Positions 5,208-5,562 of a stretch of DNA of 5,562 nt are shown here, in pieces (the stretch's first letter is position 1; each line of letters opens with the position of its first letter). The stretch lies in NCBI GenBank assembly GCA_025457905.1, contig JALOTM010000081.1, forward strand, positions 1 through 5,562. Reading direction: 5' to 3'. Under the pieces are notes generated by a model that saw only the letters and a list, made by a program, of their open reading frames with translations, did no database searches and was not told the origin of the DNA. A program made the translations under genes and the position numbers. Origin of the DNA: Methanomassiliicoccales archaeon (GTDB lineage: Archaea > Thermoplasmatota > Thermoplasmata > Methanomassiliicoccales > UBA472).

Positions 5208-5562
5208 TAGGAGCGCTCATCGTATGGCTCACGAGGCTTGGTGAATTCTATCGTCCCATGGAGGCCCGCCACCTCCATGGAAAGCGGTTTCATGTCCGAC
5301 TCGCGGCACGCCCCTCGAACCTTGACGGTGTCCGAGTGTTCGACCTTGAAAACGTCCGCTCTCCCTCGGAGGCGTGTGAGGAAGCTCTCTGTGGGACCGG
5401 TTTGGGGGAGGATGATCTCGAACAAAACCTCGAGGGCGAACCTCCGGAGGATTGATGTTCGAAGCCTCTCCAACCCCTCCCCCGTCCTTGCGGAGGTGAG
5501 GTGGAGCTCGCAGCCAGGGCACCTCATGCTCATGAAACTGAGCACCTCCTCCCTCTCCCCCT
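5207..5562 (-). CDS. Probable HflX-type GTPase, C-terminal part (5' end outside window)
   Basis: The frame is open to the window edge, so this is the last 117 or so codons of a longer gene; the GTG at 5545 and the ATG codons at 5533 and 5527 are internal. The segment LTSARTGEGLERLR matches a G5 motif (SAK-type, here SAR) and the following helix of a TRAFAC-class GTPase. The remainder, starting FEIILPQTGPTESFLTRLRGRADV and continuing with alternating strands and helices (VEHSDTVKVRG, then DMKPLSMEVAG), fits the small C-terminal domain of HflX, a ribosome-binding GTPase that splits or rescues ribosomes in bacteria; the role in archaea is less well defined. The two cysteines just before G5 (CPGC) are unusual. 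Other translation-type GTPases remain possible since G1 to G4 are not in view. The protein ends with a short acidic/basic tail. It converges on the membrane protein gene. Confidence 0.65.
   Translation of the reverse strand, partial: GEREEVLSFMSMRCPGCELHLTSARTGEGLERLRTSILRRFALEVLFEIILPQTGPTESFLTRLRGRADVFKVEHSDTVKVRGACRESDMKPLSMEVAGLHGTIEFTKPREPYDERS

Noticed and set aside
5258..5455. Small + strand open frame opposite the GTPase gene
   Set aside because: Antisense to a frame with a G5 motif and coherent C-terminal domain; no start context or domain of its own.
1..5562. CRISPR arrays, tRNA or rRNA genes, insertion sequences, attachment sites
   Set aside because: No regularly spaced repeats, no cloverleaf or T-loop consensus, no transposase or integrase frame and no flanking duplications were seen on either strand.

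Overview
The window reads as chromosomal DNA from a GC-rich euryarchaeon. The best marker is tiaS, an archaea-specific tRNA(Ile2) modification enzyme. An SRP receptor (FtsY) end fits archaeal usage, and the gene starts lack strong Shine-Dalgarno sites but carry AT-rich TATA-like boxes about 26 nt before the expected transcription start. Protein style suggests Thermoplasmata or Methanomassiliicoccales-like lineages; this placement is an inference from reading the sequence, not a search. GC content looks like roughly 60% or more, and the third-position bias creates many long shadow ORFs opposite real genes.

Layout. (1) The 3' end of ftsY on + (2-382) runs into a short convergent junction. (2) A long minus-strand block, read right to left, holds a small predicted exported protein with an OB-fold-like pattern (4725-4330), tiaS (4303-2993), a bacterial-type acetyl-CoA C-acetyltransferase (about 2935-1748) and an M20 family metallo-hydrolase (1668-427). 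The first two are 26 nt apart and are probably co-transcribed. The thiolase and the M20 gene each have their own TATA-like box. (3) A divergent + strand gene at 4796-5143 encodes a small protein with two membrane segments and appears leaderless; its promoter region is shared with the exported protein. (4) A convergent, hairpin-rich junction (5144-5206) separates it from the 3' part of a probable HflX-type GTPase gene on the minus strand (5562-5207), which runs off the window.

The genes do not form an obvious single pathway. They cover protein targeting (FtsY), tRNA decoding of AUA (TiaS), ribosome-associated GTPase function (probable HflX), acyl-CoA metabolism (thiolase) and amide or peptide hydrolysis (M20), plus two small envelope-associated proteins of unknown role. 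I see no mobile element, CRISPR array, tRNA, rRNA or defence island. No stretch over 300 bases lacks a gene. The most notable oddity is that the thiolase gene lacks a canonical in-frame start codon where homology demands one. The window looks mostly ordinary and I found no convincing undescribed multi-gene system.
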